DNA of 33,009 nucleotides from a virus. Below the pieces are notes generated by a model. That model made no database searches, was not told where the DNA came from, and was given only the letters and a program-made list of their open reading frames with translations. A program made the position numbers and the translations under genes. Below, one piece after another: positions 1-7,878 of this stretch; position 1 is the first letter of the stretch; every line of letters begins with the position of its first letter. The stretch is taken from positions 1 to 33,009 of IMG/VR virus record IMGVR_UViG_3300021432_000028; one strand, written 5' to 3'.

Positions 1-1
1 G

Positions 2-448
2 GCGTCCCTGGGTCGGCCGAAGCAGTTCGTGGTCACCTCGACCACCGCTGCTGGTCCTACCACTCTGTCAATCGCCCCCGGCATCATCACCGGCGGCGCA
101 TACCAGAACGTGGACAACGTGCCGGCGAACGGCGCCTTGATTCAGATCTTCGGTGTTTCTGGCGCGGCGGCTTCCAGCCCTCTCGCCACCATCAGCGGCG
201 CTCTGATCAAGCAGTCCCTGGGCTGGTATCGCGATGCTATCGTGTTCGCGAATCCTCCGATGCTCGACCTGTCGCCCCTCGTCAAGATGACGGCGGCAGA
301 GGCGTTCGAGGGTTACAACATGCGCTTCGCGCAGCAGTGGGATCCGTCTAACGACGTGCTCCCGGCTCGTCTCGACTCGATTGTCGGCGCGGTGCTAGCT
401 TATCCTGAGCTGGCCGTGCGCAACATCGAAGTCGCGTCGGCGTCCTAA
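2..448 (+). CDS. P22 coat-like major capsid protein, C-terminal part (5' truncated by window edge)
   Basis: The frame is open to the left edge, so the gene starts outside the window. The visible 148 codons match the C-terminal part of P22 gp5-type coat proteins: a beta-rich segment ending in a GAYQNV motif, then a LGWYRDAIVFA motif (family: HRDAfalA), then QWDPSNDVLPARLDSIVGA and a YPELAVR ending (family: D...p.RlDvl.G...yPElacR). It would form the icosahedral shell. It is followed after 23 nt by another virion-type gene with a good Shine-Dalgarno sequence. The assignment to the coat family rests on recalled family motifs; the missing N-terminus cannot be assessed. Confidence 0.8.
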   Translation, partial: ASLGRPKQFVVTSTTAAGPTTLSIAPGIITGGAYQNVDNVPANGALIQIFGVSGAAASSPLATISGALIKQSLGWYRDAIVFANPPMLDLSPLVKMTAAEAFEGYNMRFAQQWDPSNDVLPARLDSIVGAVLAYPELAVRNIEVASAS

Positions 449-471
449 TCTGAAACCATAGGAGAAAACAT

Positions 472-897
472 ATGGCTAACATTCAGGTTGGATACGGTCA
501 CGGCGACGTCGTTGGCGTCCCGTTTGACTTCTACGCCGGTGCGACTGGCGTGGTTACCGGTGCAACGTACACCATGCAGACGGGTCAGTTGGTTCTGTTC
601 CCCGCGGCCGCCGTAACTGGCGTCGTGGTGAACCTCCCGCTGAACCCGGTCGATGGCTGTTGCGCTGAAATCAGCAACGTCGGCTTGGTTGCCAGCACCG
701 TGACCCTCACGGTGAACCCGAACACGGGTGACGCGATTGCGGTTGGCGGCCTCGGCATTGTAACCTCTATTGTGCCTGTCGCTACCGTAAACGGCGGCAG
801 CGCGAGCAACACCGTCAAGTACAAGTACTCGTTGAACGGCTTCCAGCCGGCCTCGGGTGCCGCGGTCAACCCGCGTACTTGGGTGCGTGTACAGTAA
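472..897 (+). CDS. small beta-rich virion protein (possible capsid decoration protein)
   Basis: 141 aa, ATG start preceded by AGGAGA with 6 nt spacing. It is rich in Val, Thr, Gly and Asn, has no membrane segment, and reads as alternating short beta strands. It contains a NPNTGD turn followed by an AVGG segment, and it ends in a TWVRVQ motif. The gene downstream (967-1329) has the same architecture (a PASGD turn, then GVGG, then a WRVISS ending), so the two may be diverged paralogues. Its position directly after the coat gene fits a decoration or head-stabilising protein. No family was recognised with certainty. The function is inferred from position and composition only. Confidence 0.6.
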   Translation: MANIQVGYGHGDVVGVPFDFYAGATGVVTGATYTMQTGQLVLFPAAAVTGVVVNLPLNPVDGCCAEISNVGLVASTVTLTVNPNTGDAIAVGGLGIVTSIVPVATVNGGSASNTVKYKYSLNGFQPASGAAVNPRTWVRVQ

Positions 898-914
898 GAG
901 GAAACTTTGACTTA

Positions 915-947
915 GGGGCGGCCTTAATCGGCCGCCCCACTTTTCTT
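915..947 (+). terminator. strong intrinsic terminator hairpin inside the late region
   Basis: A perfect 9-bp GC-rich stem (GGGGCGGCC at 915-923, GGCCGCCCC at 930-938) with a 6-nt loop TTAATC is followed by ACTTTTCTT. It lies between two co-directional virion genes. The next start codon is only about 20 nt further on, so no full promoter fits in between. It may therefore act as a leaky terminator that lowers expression downstream of the capsid genes, rather than as a full stop. Confidence 0.8.
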
Positions 948-966
948 GTACCTAAAGGATAGAAAA

Positions 967-1329
967 TTGAGCATCTTAAACCAAACCACGTTCGCGACTT
1001 TAGTAACCAACACCAACACCGCAGGAAATCCTCCCGCGGGCGCTCCATCAGTTGTTCAAGCCTCAGATATAGCAATCGTAACGCTTGTTTATGGCCCTAA
1101 CGCGGCGCCGGGCCTCGCTGCCGTCGTGTTACCAGCCTGGGTGGCGCCCGGCAATGAACTTGAACTGCTCGGCGATTACACTAACCCCCAGACTATCTCT
1201 TTCTACCCCGCATCCGGCGATACGGTCGCAAATGCTACAGGGGTAGGCGGTAATGTTGGTCCGGGCGGCGTAAGAGTTTTGAAGAAAATGACCTCTACCG
1301 ATTGGCGCGTCATTTCTTCTGTGGGATAA
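967..1329 (+). CDS. small beta-rich virion protein, likely paralogue of the upstream one
   Basis: 120 aa from a TTG at 967, chosen because AAGGAT lies 6 nt upstream. An earlier in-frame TTG at 946 would sit inside the terminator T-run and has no ribosome site. The protein is rich in Val, Ala, Pro and Gly, with a PGNELELLGDYTNP segment, a PASGD turn, and a final WRVISSVG. Turn and ending resemble those of the 141-aa protein before the terminator. A virion surface role is likely but inferred. Codon use is slightly less GC-biased than its neighbours (for example TTA and AGA codons), which may indicate a different origin or low expression. Confidence 0.6.
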   Translation: MSILNQTTFATLVTNTNTAGNPPAGAPSVVQASDIAIVTLVYGPNAAPGLAAVVLPAWVAPGNELELLGDYTNPQTISFYPASGDTVANATGVGGNVGPGGVRVLKKMTSTDWRVISSVG

Positions 1330-1332
1330 AAA

Positions 1333-1470
1333 GCGCTCCCGCCCTCACCCGGAGAGCGCATTGCGTGAACGCCAGCGTTTTAATGGCGTGACTTTGATGG
1401 TGTTCAGAGTAAACCATCACCTAATTTATCTCGCGGGGATGATATCCGACCGCGAATGGATGAAATCCAT
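1333..1470 (+). other. non-coding stretch with five consecutive hairpins
   Basis: Between two virion genes lie about 150 nt without a convincing ORF, packed with stem-loops: GCGCTC/GAGCGC extended by CCG/CGG (1333-1359), ACGCCA/TGGCGT (1369-1389), TGATGGT/ACCATCA (1395-1419), CGCGG+GGAT/ATCC+CCGCG (1432-1454) and ATGGAT/ATCCAT (1456-1470). None is followed by a T-tract, so they are not ordinary terminators. They could be an RNA-processing or mRNA-stability element, a structured leader for the gp4-like gene, or a DNA site. Confidence 0.5.
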
Positions 1471-1482
1471 AGAGGAACGCTA

Positions 1483-1926
1483 GTGGCACCTACCAGTCAG
1501 ACCAACCAGCAGATCATCACTGAGCCGTTCATCAAGCTCGGGCTCGTCGCCGAAGGACACCAGCCGTCCGCGACGCAAAGCGCCCAGGGACTTACGATCC
1601 TGAACGACAACATGCTCACGCAGATGATGGACGGCTGGCGGGACATCGGCTGGTACCCACAGACCACCGCGAACCTCACCACGCCCGCGCCCCTGCAGGA
1701 CTCGGACGTTGCCGACATCAAGCTCGCGCTCGCGGCGTGGATCGCTCCGCATTACGGGAAGACCGTCGATCCGCCGACGAGCCCGGCCGACAAGTCCTCC
1801 CTCGGCGCTCAGGTCGAGGCCGCCTTCACGCGGCTCGACAAGCGCTATCTCCGTCGCACGGAGGCTGACCTTGGTGAGCTGTCGCGCCCCCAGGGAGGGC
1901 CCTGGGGTGGGCCGAACTGGCTATGA
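1483..1926 (+). CDS. P22 gp4-like head-completion / tail accessory protein
   Basis: 147 aa. GTG at 1483 is preferred over the ATG at 1456, because AGAGGA lies 7 nt upstream of the GTG and the ATG lies inside a hairpin. The family signature is visible: an N-terminal helix with an ITEPFIKLGLVAEGHQP stretch, then a GLTILNDNMLTQMMDGW segment, and later an alpha-helical region ending in RLDKRYL. In P22, gp4 is the first head-completion protein after packaging; it binds the portal and carries the gp10 ring. The length is close to P22 gp4 (about 166 aa). Its stop overlaps the HNH start (ATGA). The family match is recalled from motifs. Confidence 0.75.
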   Translation: MAPTSQTNQQIITEPFIKLGLVAEGHQPSATQSAQGLTILNDNMLTQMMDGWRDIGWYPQTTANLTTPAPLQDSDVADIKLALAAWIAPHYGKTVDPPTSPADKSSLGAQVEAAFTRLDKRYLRRTEADLGELSRPQGGPWGGPNWL

Positions 1927-2402
1927 TATTGATTTCATTGAAGTTTTCTGGAAAACCCTGCAAGCGGGGGCACGACGGAACCAGATGGAAATCGAACGGC
2001 GACTGCGTCGAGTGCGGGTACGCGCGTCGTCGCGCGCACCCGGAGTATGATCGTACCGCGGACGCGAAACGCCGCGGCACCGAGAAGCGTCGGGCGCAGA
2101 AGCGCGCGGCAGAGAACGCGCGCCGCAAACTTCCGCACGCCCAAGCCGCGCGCGCCGCCGAGCGCATGAAACGCATCGCCGACCAGAGGCAGCGCACTCC
2201 GGCCTGGGCCGACCACGAAAAGATCCGAGCCTTCTACCGGCTCGCGGCCGCGTTCAGTAAGCTGTACGTGCCGCATCACGTAGATCACATTGTGCCACTG
2301 AACGGAGAGCACGTTTCCGGTATTCACGTGGAGCACAACCTGCGGGTCATCCCGGCTTCGGATAACTTGCGCAAGGGCGCGGGGTTCTTGGAGGCGGCGT
2401 AG
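1923..2402 (+). CDS. HNH homing-type endonuclease
   Basis: 159 aa. The N-terminal zinc-knuckle residues C13, H17, C28 and C31 are followed by a highly basic helical linker rich in Arg and Ala (about residues 40-95). The C-terminal catalytic motif VDHIVPL...HVEHNLRVIP...N is typical of HNH nucleases with a beta-beta-alpha metal site. The gene overlaps the gp4-like stop by 4 nt and shares one base with the next gene's GTG. It sits between gp4-like and gp10-like, genes that are neighbours in P22, so it looks like a mobile insertion that kept translational coupling. A host-gene-cutting or packaging role is less likely, given its free-standing homing-type architecture. Confidence 0.8.
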   Translation: MILISLKFSGKPCKRGHDGTRWKSNGDCVECGYARRRAHPEYDRTADAKRRGTEKRRAQKRAAENARRKLPHAQAARAAERMKRIADQRQRTPAWADHEKIRAFYRLAAAFSKLYVPHHVDHIVPLNGEHVSGIHVEHNLRVIPASDNLRKGAGFLEAA

Positions 2403-3931
2403 TGGCTGCACAAACCAAAAACCTCCCCCTGCCCCTTGCCTCGTACCAGCTACAGGATCTTCGCGCCAGCGCGAAGCGTCTCGTTGGGTGCTACCCGGAG
2501 CCTGTGCCGCCGGACGGCCAGTCCGACGTCATGGACCCGAACGCGGCCAGCGCGCCGGTAACGCTGCGGCGGTGGCCCGGCATCACGAACCTCGCCTCCA
2601 CCAACACGGTCGGCGACACGGTGCGCGGGATGTGGGAGATGATGGGCGTGCAGTACGCCGTCATCGGCGCGAACTTTTATTCGGTCAGCATGACCGGGAT
2701 CTTAACGAAGCTGAACGGGGCCACCCCGATCACCGGCACCGGCTTCGTGCGGATGTCAGACAATCAGGCGTGTCTTGTGATCCTGCAGCCGGGGACCACC
2801 AACTGCTGGACCTACTGCCCGAACGGCGCCGGCTTCCAGCTGCTGACGTCGGCGTTCTTCCAGGCCCTCGGCGGCGCCATCGATGTGTGGTACCTCGACA
2901 CGTTCATGGTGTTCTTGGCGAACAACAACGGCGGCAACGGCAGCTACACGTTCTTCAACGACGACGGCAAGCAGGTGAGCGGTAACAACCAGATCACCTT
3001 CACGACCGCCGCCAGCTTCAGCCGCCAATTCGGTACGGACCCGTTCTACGCGATGGCCATCGACCACCGGCAGGGGCTGTTCTTCGGCTCGCGCACGACG
3101 GAAGGTTTCGTGAACACCGGCAACGCGACCGGGTCGCCGTTCTCGGCCGCGTCGGATACGTTCATGCCGCTCGGCGTGCACCCGCAGTGCCAGTTCAGCG
3201 CCGTCCTGCAAGACAACACCGTGTTTTGGGTGGCGAACGACCTCTCGGTCCGCCGCCGCGAGGGCCAGACCCCGCTGCGGGTATCGAACCCCGGCATCGA
3301 GTTGGTGCTGCAGGAGGCCCAGCAGGCCGGCCAGCTTACCGGCACCTATGCCTTGGCGCCGGTGTGGCATGGGCACCCGATGCTGGTGATCACGGTCCCG
3401 CTCGCGGCGCGCAGCCTCGTGTACGACTGCGTGACCCAACAGTGGTGGGAGCTGTCGTCCATCGTTAGCGGCCAGGACGTCCAGTGGCGCCCGCTGAGTT
3501 GGTACAACGGCTTCGGACGGCAGCTGGTGGGCGACGGACTCAGCGGCACCATCGGCTTCTTGGACCCGACCGTCAACACGGAGTACGGTTCCGCGAACCC
3601 GACGTTGTGCCAGATGATCCTGCAGCCGATCTACAACCAGAACAAGCGCGTGATTGTGCGCCGCATAGAGGCGGTAATCACGGTGGGCCAGGGCACCGTC
3701 AACGCCTACGCCCCGAAGGTGACGCTGCTATTGTCGGACAACTGGGGCACGACCTTCTACCCGGTAGGCGATGAGGACCAGACGCTCGGTATGCCGGGCG
3801 ACACCGACGACCGCGCTTTCTGGCTCAACCAGGGAGCGCACCGGTCTCTGGTGGCGATGCTGCGGGTCACGGACTCGTCGCCGCTCTTCACGGTGGACGT
3901 CAACGCTGACATAGAGCTGTGTAGCTCGTGA
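2402..3931 (+). CDS. P22 gp10-like packaged-DNA stabilisation / tail hub protein
   Basis: 509 aa, GTG start sharing one base with the HNH stop codon. The N-terminus (LPLASYQLQDLRASAKRLVG, then CYPEP and a RRWPGI segment) is the hallmark of the P22 gp10 head-completion family, which forms the hexameric ring that plugs the head after DNA packaging and joins gp4 to the tail spike/needle. The protein continues as a beta-propeller-like body with many W/Y-G repeats (for example VYDCVTQQWWELSS). P22 gp10 is about 472 aa, so the length is normal. The following gene starts within its stop codon (GTGA). Confidence 0.85.
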   Translation: MAAQTKNLPLPLASYQLQDLRASAKRLVGCYPEPVPPDGQSDVMDPNAASAPVTLRRWPGITNLASTNTVGDTVRGMWEMMGVQYAVIGANFYSVSMTGILTKLNGATPITGTGFVRMSDNQACLVILQPGTTNCWTYCPNGAGFQLLTSAFFQALGGAIDVWYLDTFMVFLANNNGGNGSYTFFNDDGKQVSGNNQITFTTAASFSRQFGTDPFYAMAIDHRQGLFFGSRTTEGFVNTGNATGSPFSAASDTFMPLGVHPQCQFSAVLQDNTVFWVANDLSVRRREGQTPLRVSNPGIELVLQEAQQAGQLTGTYALAPVWHGHPMLVITVPLAARSLVYDCVTQQWWELSSIVSGQDVQWRPLSWYNGFGRQLVGDGLSGTIGFLDPTVNTEYGSANPTLCQMILQPIYNQNKRVIVRRIEAVITVGQGTVNAYAPKVTLLLSDNWGTTFYPVGDEDQTLGMPGDTDDRAFWLNQGAHRSLVAMLRVTDSSPLFTVDVNADIELCSS

Positions 3932-4779
3932 CCGCGCTGCCAAGTAAACCGGGCATCACTGGCGCGAGCACGCTCGCGATCCCGAAGAACTGGGACCCGC
4001 ACTGGTTCCGCGACTTCATCATCAACCAGCTGAAGGGCGCGGACGTACGGAACGCGGTCGGCGCGAACGGAATCGTGGTCAGCGGCAACATCTCAACCCC
4101 GTACGCTACGATCTCGATTGGCTCTGGCGGCCTTTCTCTCAGTGTCAATGTGAACGGAACCTTCGAGCCGCTCTTTGCGAGTAACAGTAGCGCGGGCGCG
4201 GCCGCCACGAACCAGATTCAGTTATCGAACAATGCCGGCGACAGCATCTTCTTGGGTATAGCTGGCTCCGGCAACACCGGCGTACAGTGGAGCGGCGGCC
4301 CCACCGGCGAGCAGATGTTTGTCGGCGGCAACGGCGGCCCACTCACCTTCGCCACCAACAATACGTATCGCGGGCAGATAAATAGCTCCGGGTGGGTTAT
4401 AGCCACGCCGACCGTCGTGCCAACGGGCAACAACGGCGCGCTTACCGTCAACGGCATCAGCGGCAATTACACGGCGAGCCTTTTCGGCGGCAGCACAACC
4501 GGCAGCTCCTTCGGACTGAACATACAGGCCGGAACCAATGCGTCAGACATCTGCGCCATCTTCAGGAATCAGGGGAACACCCAAAATTTCTTTGAGATCA
4601 CCGGCGCGGGCGTCGTCACGGTGACCGGGGGCGCCACGCTGTTGGCTACTTTCAGCACGCTCACGAACGGCGCTGGCGCCTCCGCGGGCACGCTTACCAA
4701 CGCTCCTAGCGCGGGCAACCCGACCAAGTGGATCGCCATCAACGACAACGGCACCACTCGGCGCATCCCGGCATGGTGA
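3928..4779 (+). CDS. fibre-like virion protein
   Basis: 283 aa from GTG overlapping the previous stop. A short N-terminal helical segment (PKNWDPHWFRDFIINQLK) is followed by a long Gly/Asn/Thr/Ser-rich beta-repeat body typical of fibre shafts or beta-helices. The last residues (NPTKWIAINDNGTTRRIPAW) match in layout the KWLPIQCDGSTYLLPLW ending of the fibre gene at 13879 and an internal WLSFSCDGSIYYTPLW in the next fibre gene. It is therefore probably a tail or neck appendage built with a module shared across the virion. No catalytic motif is visible. Confidence 0.6.
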   Translation: MTALPSKPGITGASTLAIPKNWDPHWFRDFIINQLKGADVRNAVGANGIVVSGNISTPYATISIGSGGLSLSVNVNGTFEPLFASNSSAGAAATNQIQLSNNAGDSIFLGIAGSGNTGVQWSGGPTGEQMFVGGNGGPLTFATNNTYRGQINSSGWVIATPTVVPTGNNGALTVNGISGNYTASLFGGSTTGSSFGLNIQAGTNASDICAIFRNQGNTQNFFEITGAGVVTVTGGATLLATFSTLTNGAGASAGTLTNAPSAGNPTKWIAINDNGTTRRIPAW

Positions 4780-4783
4780 CGCA

Positions 4784-5128
4784 GTGACAATACTCTCGTG
4801 GACCTTGGCCGCGCCCGCGCCAGCTACAGGGTACTGGACACTCAGCATCGACAGCGTGTCGAACTATGACCTGCCGCTGATCACACCCTACACCGGCGCC
4901 GGCGCCTATAGCTGTGATCTGACCAAGGTGCCGGTGCTACGGGACGGTAACCCGCATCAAATCGGCGTCGTACTTGTGGTGAGCGGAACATTTAGCCCAG
5001 TTTCTGCGACCGTGGCGGTGACTCTGCCCTTTGTCGCGCCCGTAGCTGTATTGCCCCCGGCCCCGGTGCCTGTCACCGCCGTCGCGAGCGCTGTAGCAGT
5101 AGCCGCGACCGCGGTTCCAACTATCTAA
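4784..5128 (+). CDS. hypothetical protein, possible small virion protein
   Basis: 114 aa with a GTG start 4 nt after the previous stop. The N-terminal part is beta-rich with aromatic residues (LSWTLAAPAPATGYWTLSID). The C-terminal 45 residues are a Val/Ala/Pro-rich tail with low complexity. No signal peptide or clear membrane helix is seen. It lies between a fibre-like gene and the lysis genes, so a minor structural role is possible. No family was recognised. Confidence 0.5.
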   Translation: MTILSWTLAAPAPATGYWTLSIDSVSNYDLPLITPYTGAGAYSCDLTKVPVLRDGNPHQIGVVLVVSGTFSPVSATVAVTLPFVAPVAVLPPAPVPVTAVASAVAVAATAVPTI

Positions 5129-5144
5129 GGTGAGGAGAGGAAAC

Positions 5145-5396
5145 ATGACTGAGATTACTGATGCGATCAAGCAAGCGATTGAATCCGCGAACCCCGGCGT
5201 GAAGGTAGATCTTACGCAGGCGCCACCGGCGCCCGTAACGCCTGTCGTGCCGCCACACGTCGCCGCCAACATCTGCAAGATGCTGGAGCGCGTACAGGTG
5301 ACAGGCGTCGAGTCGGTTGCATGGGTCGAGGCGTACCAGACCATGCGGCAGTTCGTTCCGCAAGGTCCCGGCGTCCCGTTCGTGCCGCACGGCTAA
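5145..5396 (+). CDS. hypothetical protein
   Basis: 83 aa. ATG at 5145 was chosen because GGAGAGG lies 4 nt upstream; an in-frame ATG at 5130 has no ribosome site. The N-terminus is a charged helix (TEITDAIKQAIESANPGVKV), followed by a Pro-rich linker and a second helical part (NICKMLERVQVTGVESVAWVEAY). It is soluble and directly precedes the lysis cassette. The function is unknown. Confidence 0.6.
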   Translation: MTEITDAIKQAIESANPGVKVDLTQAPPAPVTPVVPPHVAANICKMLERVQVTGVESVAWVEAYQTMRQFVPQGPGVPFVPHG

Positions 5397-5405
5397 GGAT
5401 ACAAC

Positions 5406-5669
5406 ATGTCATTGAAGTGGACCATGGAATCGGTGTGGGCGGCAGTCGCGGTGGCCGTAACTACCTGCGGCGGTCTGTACTCCACCAGCTACCATTGGGG
5501 TAAAGCGGCCGAACAAATTACGGCGGTCCAGTCGCACCAGGCTGATCAAGACAAAAATATTGATGCGAACCGCTCCGCGCTTGAGGCGCAGAAACTGCTG
5601 GACGCGGCCGTCTCCCAGAAGCTGGATGACATGGGCCATCAGCTCGACCGCATCGAGAAGAAGTTGTGA
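5406..5669 (+). CDS. small membrane protein with coiled coil, possible holin/spanin-like lysis protein
   Basis: 87 aa with AAGGA 7 nt before ATG. One membrane segment lies near the N-terminus (about residues 10-28, VWAAVAVAVTTCGGLYST), followed by a hydrophilic coiled-coil region rich in Gln, Asp and Ala ending in LDRIEKKL. A single N-terminal helix plus a long heptad-like tail fits an accessory lysis protein (pinholin-like or i-spanin-like). It overlaps the endolysin start by 4 nt (GTGA), which supports a lysis role. The exact class cannot be decided; the stronger holin candidate is two genes downstream. Confidence 0.55.
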   Translation: MSLKWTMESVWAAVAVAVTTCGGLYSTSYHWGKAAEQITAVQSHQADQDKNIDANRSALEAQKLLDAAVSQKLDDMGHQLDRIEKKL

Positions 5670-6178
5670 GCATCACAGACGCGACAGTCCTTGACCCGCG
5701 CATTGATCGACGCCTCGCGGTTGACATCGATGCCGCCGAATCCGACGTGCTCACGGCCTACTGGGACCCCATCGGCAAGGTGTGGACCTGCGGACGCGGG
5801 CACGTCATGCCGCCTCCCGCGCCACCGGCCACGTGGGCCGGGTTCTCCGTCATCCAGTCCACCTCTGACCGGTGGTTCAACACCGACATCGTGAACGCGA
5901 TGGTGCTCGCGCAGAAGTGGCCGGAGTACGAGAAGTGCGACACCGCCTGCCGGAAGAACGCCCTCATCGAGATCGCGTTCAACCTGGGCGGCAGGTGGGC
6001 GGGGTTCCATCACGCCCGCGCCGCGGCGCTCGCGCAGGACTGGCAGGGCGTCCACGACAACCTGCTCTGGGACGCGCCCGGCGTGAAGACCGCGTGGTAC
6101 GCCGAAGTGAAGGGACGCGCGGAGCGGCTCGCGAACTATTTTCTAACAGGTGAGTACCCATGCCAATCTGGAACCTAA
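5666..6178 (+). CDS. endolysin, GH24 (T4-lysozyme-like) muramidase
   Basis: 170 aa, GTG start within the previous stop. The lysozyme catalytic layout is visible near the N-terminus: Glu in DAAESD, Asp nine residues later in AYWDP, and Thr in the VWTCGRGH motif (family E...D/C...T with GxGH). The Asp-Thr spacing is one residue longer than in T4 lysozyme. A conserved helix (KNALIEIAFNLGGRWAGF) corresponds to the family N-G-x-F region. It cleaves the glycan strands of peptidoglycan at the end of infection. There is no N-terminal signal or SAR segment, so it needs a holin to reach the periplasm. Its 3' end overlaps the holin gene by 19 nt. Confidence 0.8.
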   Translation: MSITDATVLDPRIDRRLAVDIDAAESDVLTAYWDPIGKVWTCGRGHVMPPPAPPATWAGFSVIQSTSDRWFNTDIVNAMVLAQKWPEYEKCDTACRKNALIEIAFNLGGRWAGFHHARAAALAQDWQGVHDNLLWDAPGVKTAWYAEVKGRAERLANYFLTGEYPCQSGT

Positions 6179-6591
6179 TCGCCGGGCCCGTGCTCGGCAT
6201 CCTCGGTAAGCTGATACCCGACAAGGCCGCCGCCGCCGCCGCGCAGGCGCAACTGCAGCTGCTGGTCACGCAGGGCGCGCTCTCTGAAGAGTTGGCGCAG
6301 CTGCAGGCGGTCACGACCGCGCAATCGGACATCAACAAGGTTGAGGCCGCCAGCTCGTCGCTCTTCGTAGCGGGCTGGCGCCCGTACGTCGGCTGGATCT
6401 GCGGCACCGCACTCGGGATGGACTGCATAGTCCGTCCGCTCGTCAACTGGACCGCCGCGCTCTGCGGTCACCCGGTTGACTTTCCGACTCTTAATGATCC
6501 GATCCTGAAGTCAACACTCGCCGGTATGCTGGGCCTCGGCTTTGGCCTTCGCACCTTCGAGAAGTCGCAGGGGATCGCAGGGAACCACTGA
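6160..6591 (+). CDS. holin, 3-TM GTA/phage holin family
   Basis: 143 aa. The protein begins with an amphipathic/hydrophobic segment (IWNLIAGPVLGILGKLI), then a charged Gln/Ala-rich helix. It then has the family motif SLFVAGWRPYVGWICGTAL followed by a second membrane segment, and ends with GMLGLGFGLRTFEKSQG. The GWRP-GW and LGLG-RT-EK motifs are characteristic of the holin_3TM family found in alphaproteobacterial gene-transfer agents and many phages. It would permeabilise the inner membrane to release the endolysin encoded just upstream. ATG start inside the endolysin 3' end. Confidence 0.8.
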   Translation: MPIWNLIAGPVLGILGKLIPDKAAAAAAQAQLQLLVTQGALSEELAQLQAVTTAQSDINKVEAASSSLFVAGWRPYVGWICGTALGMDCIVRPLVNWTAALCGHPVDFPTLNDPILKSTLAGMLGLGFGLRTFEKSQGIAGNH

Positions 6592-7034
6592 TGTTACCCG
6601 GTAGCCTCTCAAACTCCATGGGCATGTACGGCGCCTCCGCCGTACGACCACCGTCAACTGGGATAGCCGCGCCGGCTACGTCGGTGGGCGGACCTAACAA
6701 TCCGGGCGCGGCCTTCAGCGGCCTTAGCTCGTTGGGCGGCGGCGCGAACCCACAACTCGGCAACCTCGGCAACCTCGGCATCGCGGGGTTCATGCAGCCG
6801 TCACACGCCGGCGTAGGCCAGATGGCACCATCGATGCACGCGTCTGGTCTACCGAACCAACCGCCGGCGGGCATCCACCCTCAGCTCTGGCAGTCGGTGC
6901 TGCAGCACCTAGGTCAGACAAACTTCGGCCAGCAACCAGGCCGCATGCAGCGGCCAACGGCCCAGCCGTTGCCGGGTAATATCGATGCGCACGCATGGGG
7001 CGGCCCGATAGCCGGGCCCGGAGCAATGTACTAA
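6591..7034 (+). CDS. Pro/Gly-rich protein, probable minor virion/ejection protein
   Basis: 147 aa; ATG shares one base with the holin stop (TGATG). It is low in charged residues, with Gly/Pro/Asn-rich disordered sequence and repeated LGNLGNLG steps. A short amphipathic segment is present (GIHPQLWQSVLQHLGQ). The same L-G-N-L/I-G-N steps occur in the next two proteins, suggesting a family of co-ejected internal proteins. It overlaps the next gene by 1 nt (TAATG). No known domain was recognised. Confidence 0.55.
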   Translation: MLPGSLSNSMGMYGASAVRPPSTGIAAPATSVGGPNNPGAAFSGLSSLGGGANPQLGNLGNLGIAGFMQPSHAGVGQMAPSMHASGLPNQPPAGIHPQLWQSVLQHLGQTNFGQQPGRMQRPTAQPLPGNIDAHAWGGPIAGPGAMY

Positions 7035-7870
7035 TGGACCCGACCACCGCCGGACAACTCGGCAACCTCGGCGCGTCGCTGCTCGGCACCGGCGCGCAGA
7101 TGTACGGCCAGCAGAACGCCGCGGAGGCGGTCTCGAAGGCCAACAACGCCGCGATCACGAACCAGAACACGGCGCTCGGCAACATCGGCAACATCTACCA
7201 GCCGTACACAACCGGCGGCGCGAACGCGCAGACCGCGCTCGGCACCGCGCTCGGCACGAACGGTAAGCCGGCGGACTACTCCGGCTTCGAGCACATGCCC
7301 GGCTACGACTTCGCGGTCCAGCAGGGCACGCAGGCGATCCAGCGTCAGGCGGCCGCGAGCGGCAACGCCTACACACCTAACACCCAGGCGGCCATCGGTC
7401 AGTACGTGACCGGCACCGCGATGCAGGACTACAACACCTACATCCAGCAGCTGCAGGCGCAGGCCGGTATGGGCGCGACCGCCGCGAACTCTCTCGGCAA
7501 CATCACCTACAACACCGGCGCCAACACCTCGCAGCTCATGTCCAACACCGGCCAATCACAGGCCGGTATGTACACTGGTATGGGTCAGACCGCGAGCACG
7601 GCGCTCGGCGGCTACGGCAACCTGCCCCCAGGACTCGCCGCGCTGCTCGGCGGCAGTGGAGCTGGCGGCGGAGCTGGCGGCCTCGGCGCAATGTTTGGCA
7701 AGGGACTCAGCTACATGTTCGGTAACGGCGACATCGCCTCCAATAACCCGCAAGGCGACCCGAACGCCGGCTACGCGCTCCCGACGTCTCCTGACTACGG
7801 AAGTATGACGCAGCCGATGCCGAACTTTGACGCCAGCACATCCGCTGATCTTTCGAACCTGACCTACTGA
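7034..7870 (+). CDS. ejection (DNA-transfer) protein, P22 gp7-like
   Basis: 278 aa from ATG at 7034, coupled to the previous stop. Gly/Ala/Asn/Gln-rich. The central block is typical of internal DNA-transfer proteins: HMPGYDFAVQQGTQAIQ, then RQAAASGNAYTPNTQAA, then an Ala/Tyr/Gln-rich helix (family layout PGYxFxxxQGxxAxxxxAAAxGxxxSxxT). A glycine-zipper-like stretch follows near residues 195-225. In P22 such proteins leave the virion before the DNA and help build a conduit through the cell envelope. Assignment to gp7 specifically is moderate; assignment to the ejection class is stronger. Confidence 0.65.
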   Translation: MDPTTAGQLGNLGASLLGTGAQMYGQQNAAEAVSKANNAAITNQNTALGNIGNIYQPYTTGGANAQTALGTALGTNGKPADYSGFEHMPGYDFAVQQGTQAIQRQAAASGNAYTPNTQAAIGQYVTGTAMQDYNTYIQQLQAQAGMGATAANSLGNITYNTGANTSQLMSNTGQSQAGMYTGMGQTASTALGGYGNLPPGLAALLGGSGAGGGAGGLGAMFGKGLSYMFGNGDIASNNPQGDPNAGYALPTSPDYGSMTQPMPNFDASTSADLSNLTY

Positions 7871-7878
7871 GCGCATCA

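Noticed and set aside
946-966. Alternative TTG start at 946 for the 120-aa protein
   Set aside because: It overlaps the terminator tail and lacks a ribosome site; the TTG at 967 has AAGGAT at proper spacing.
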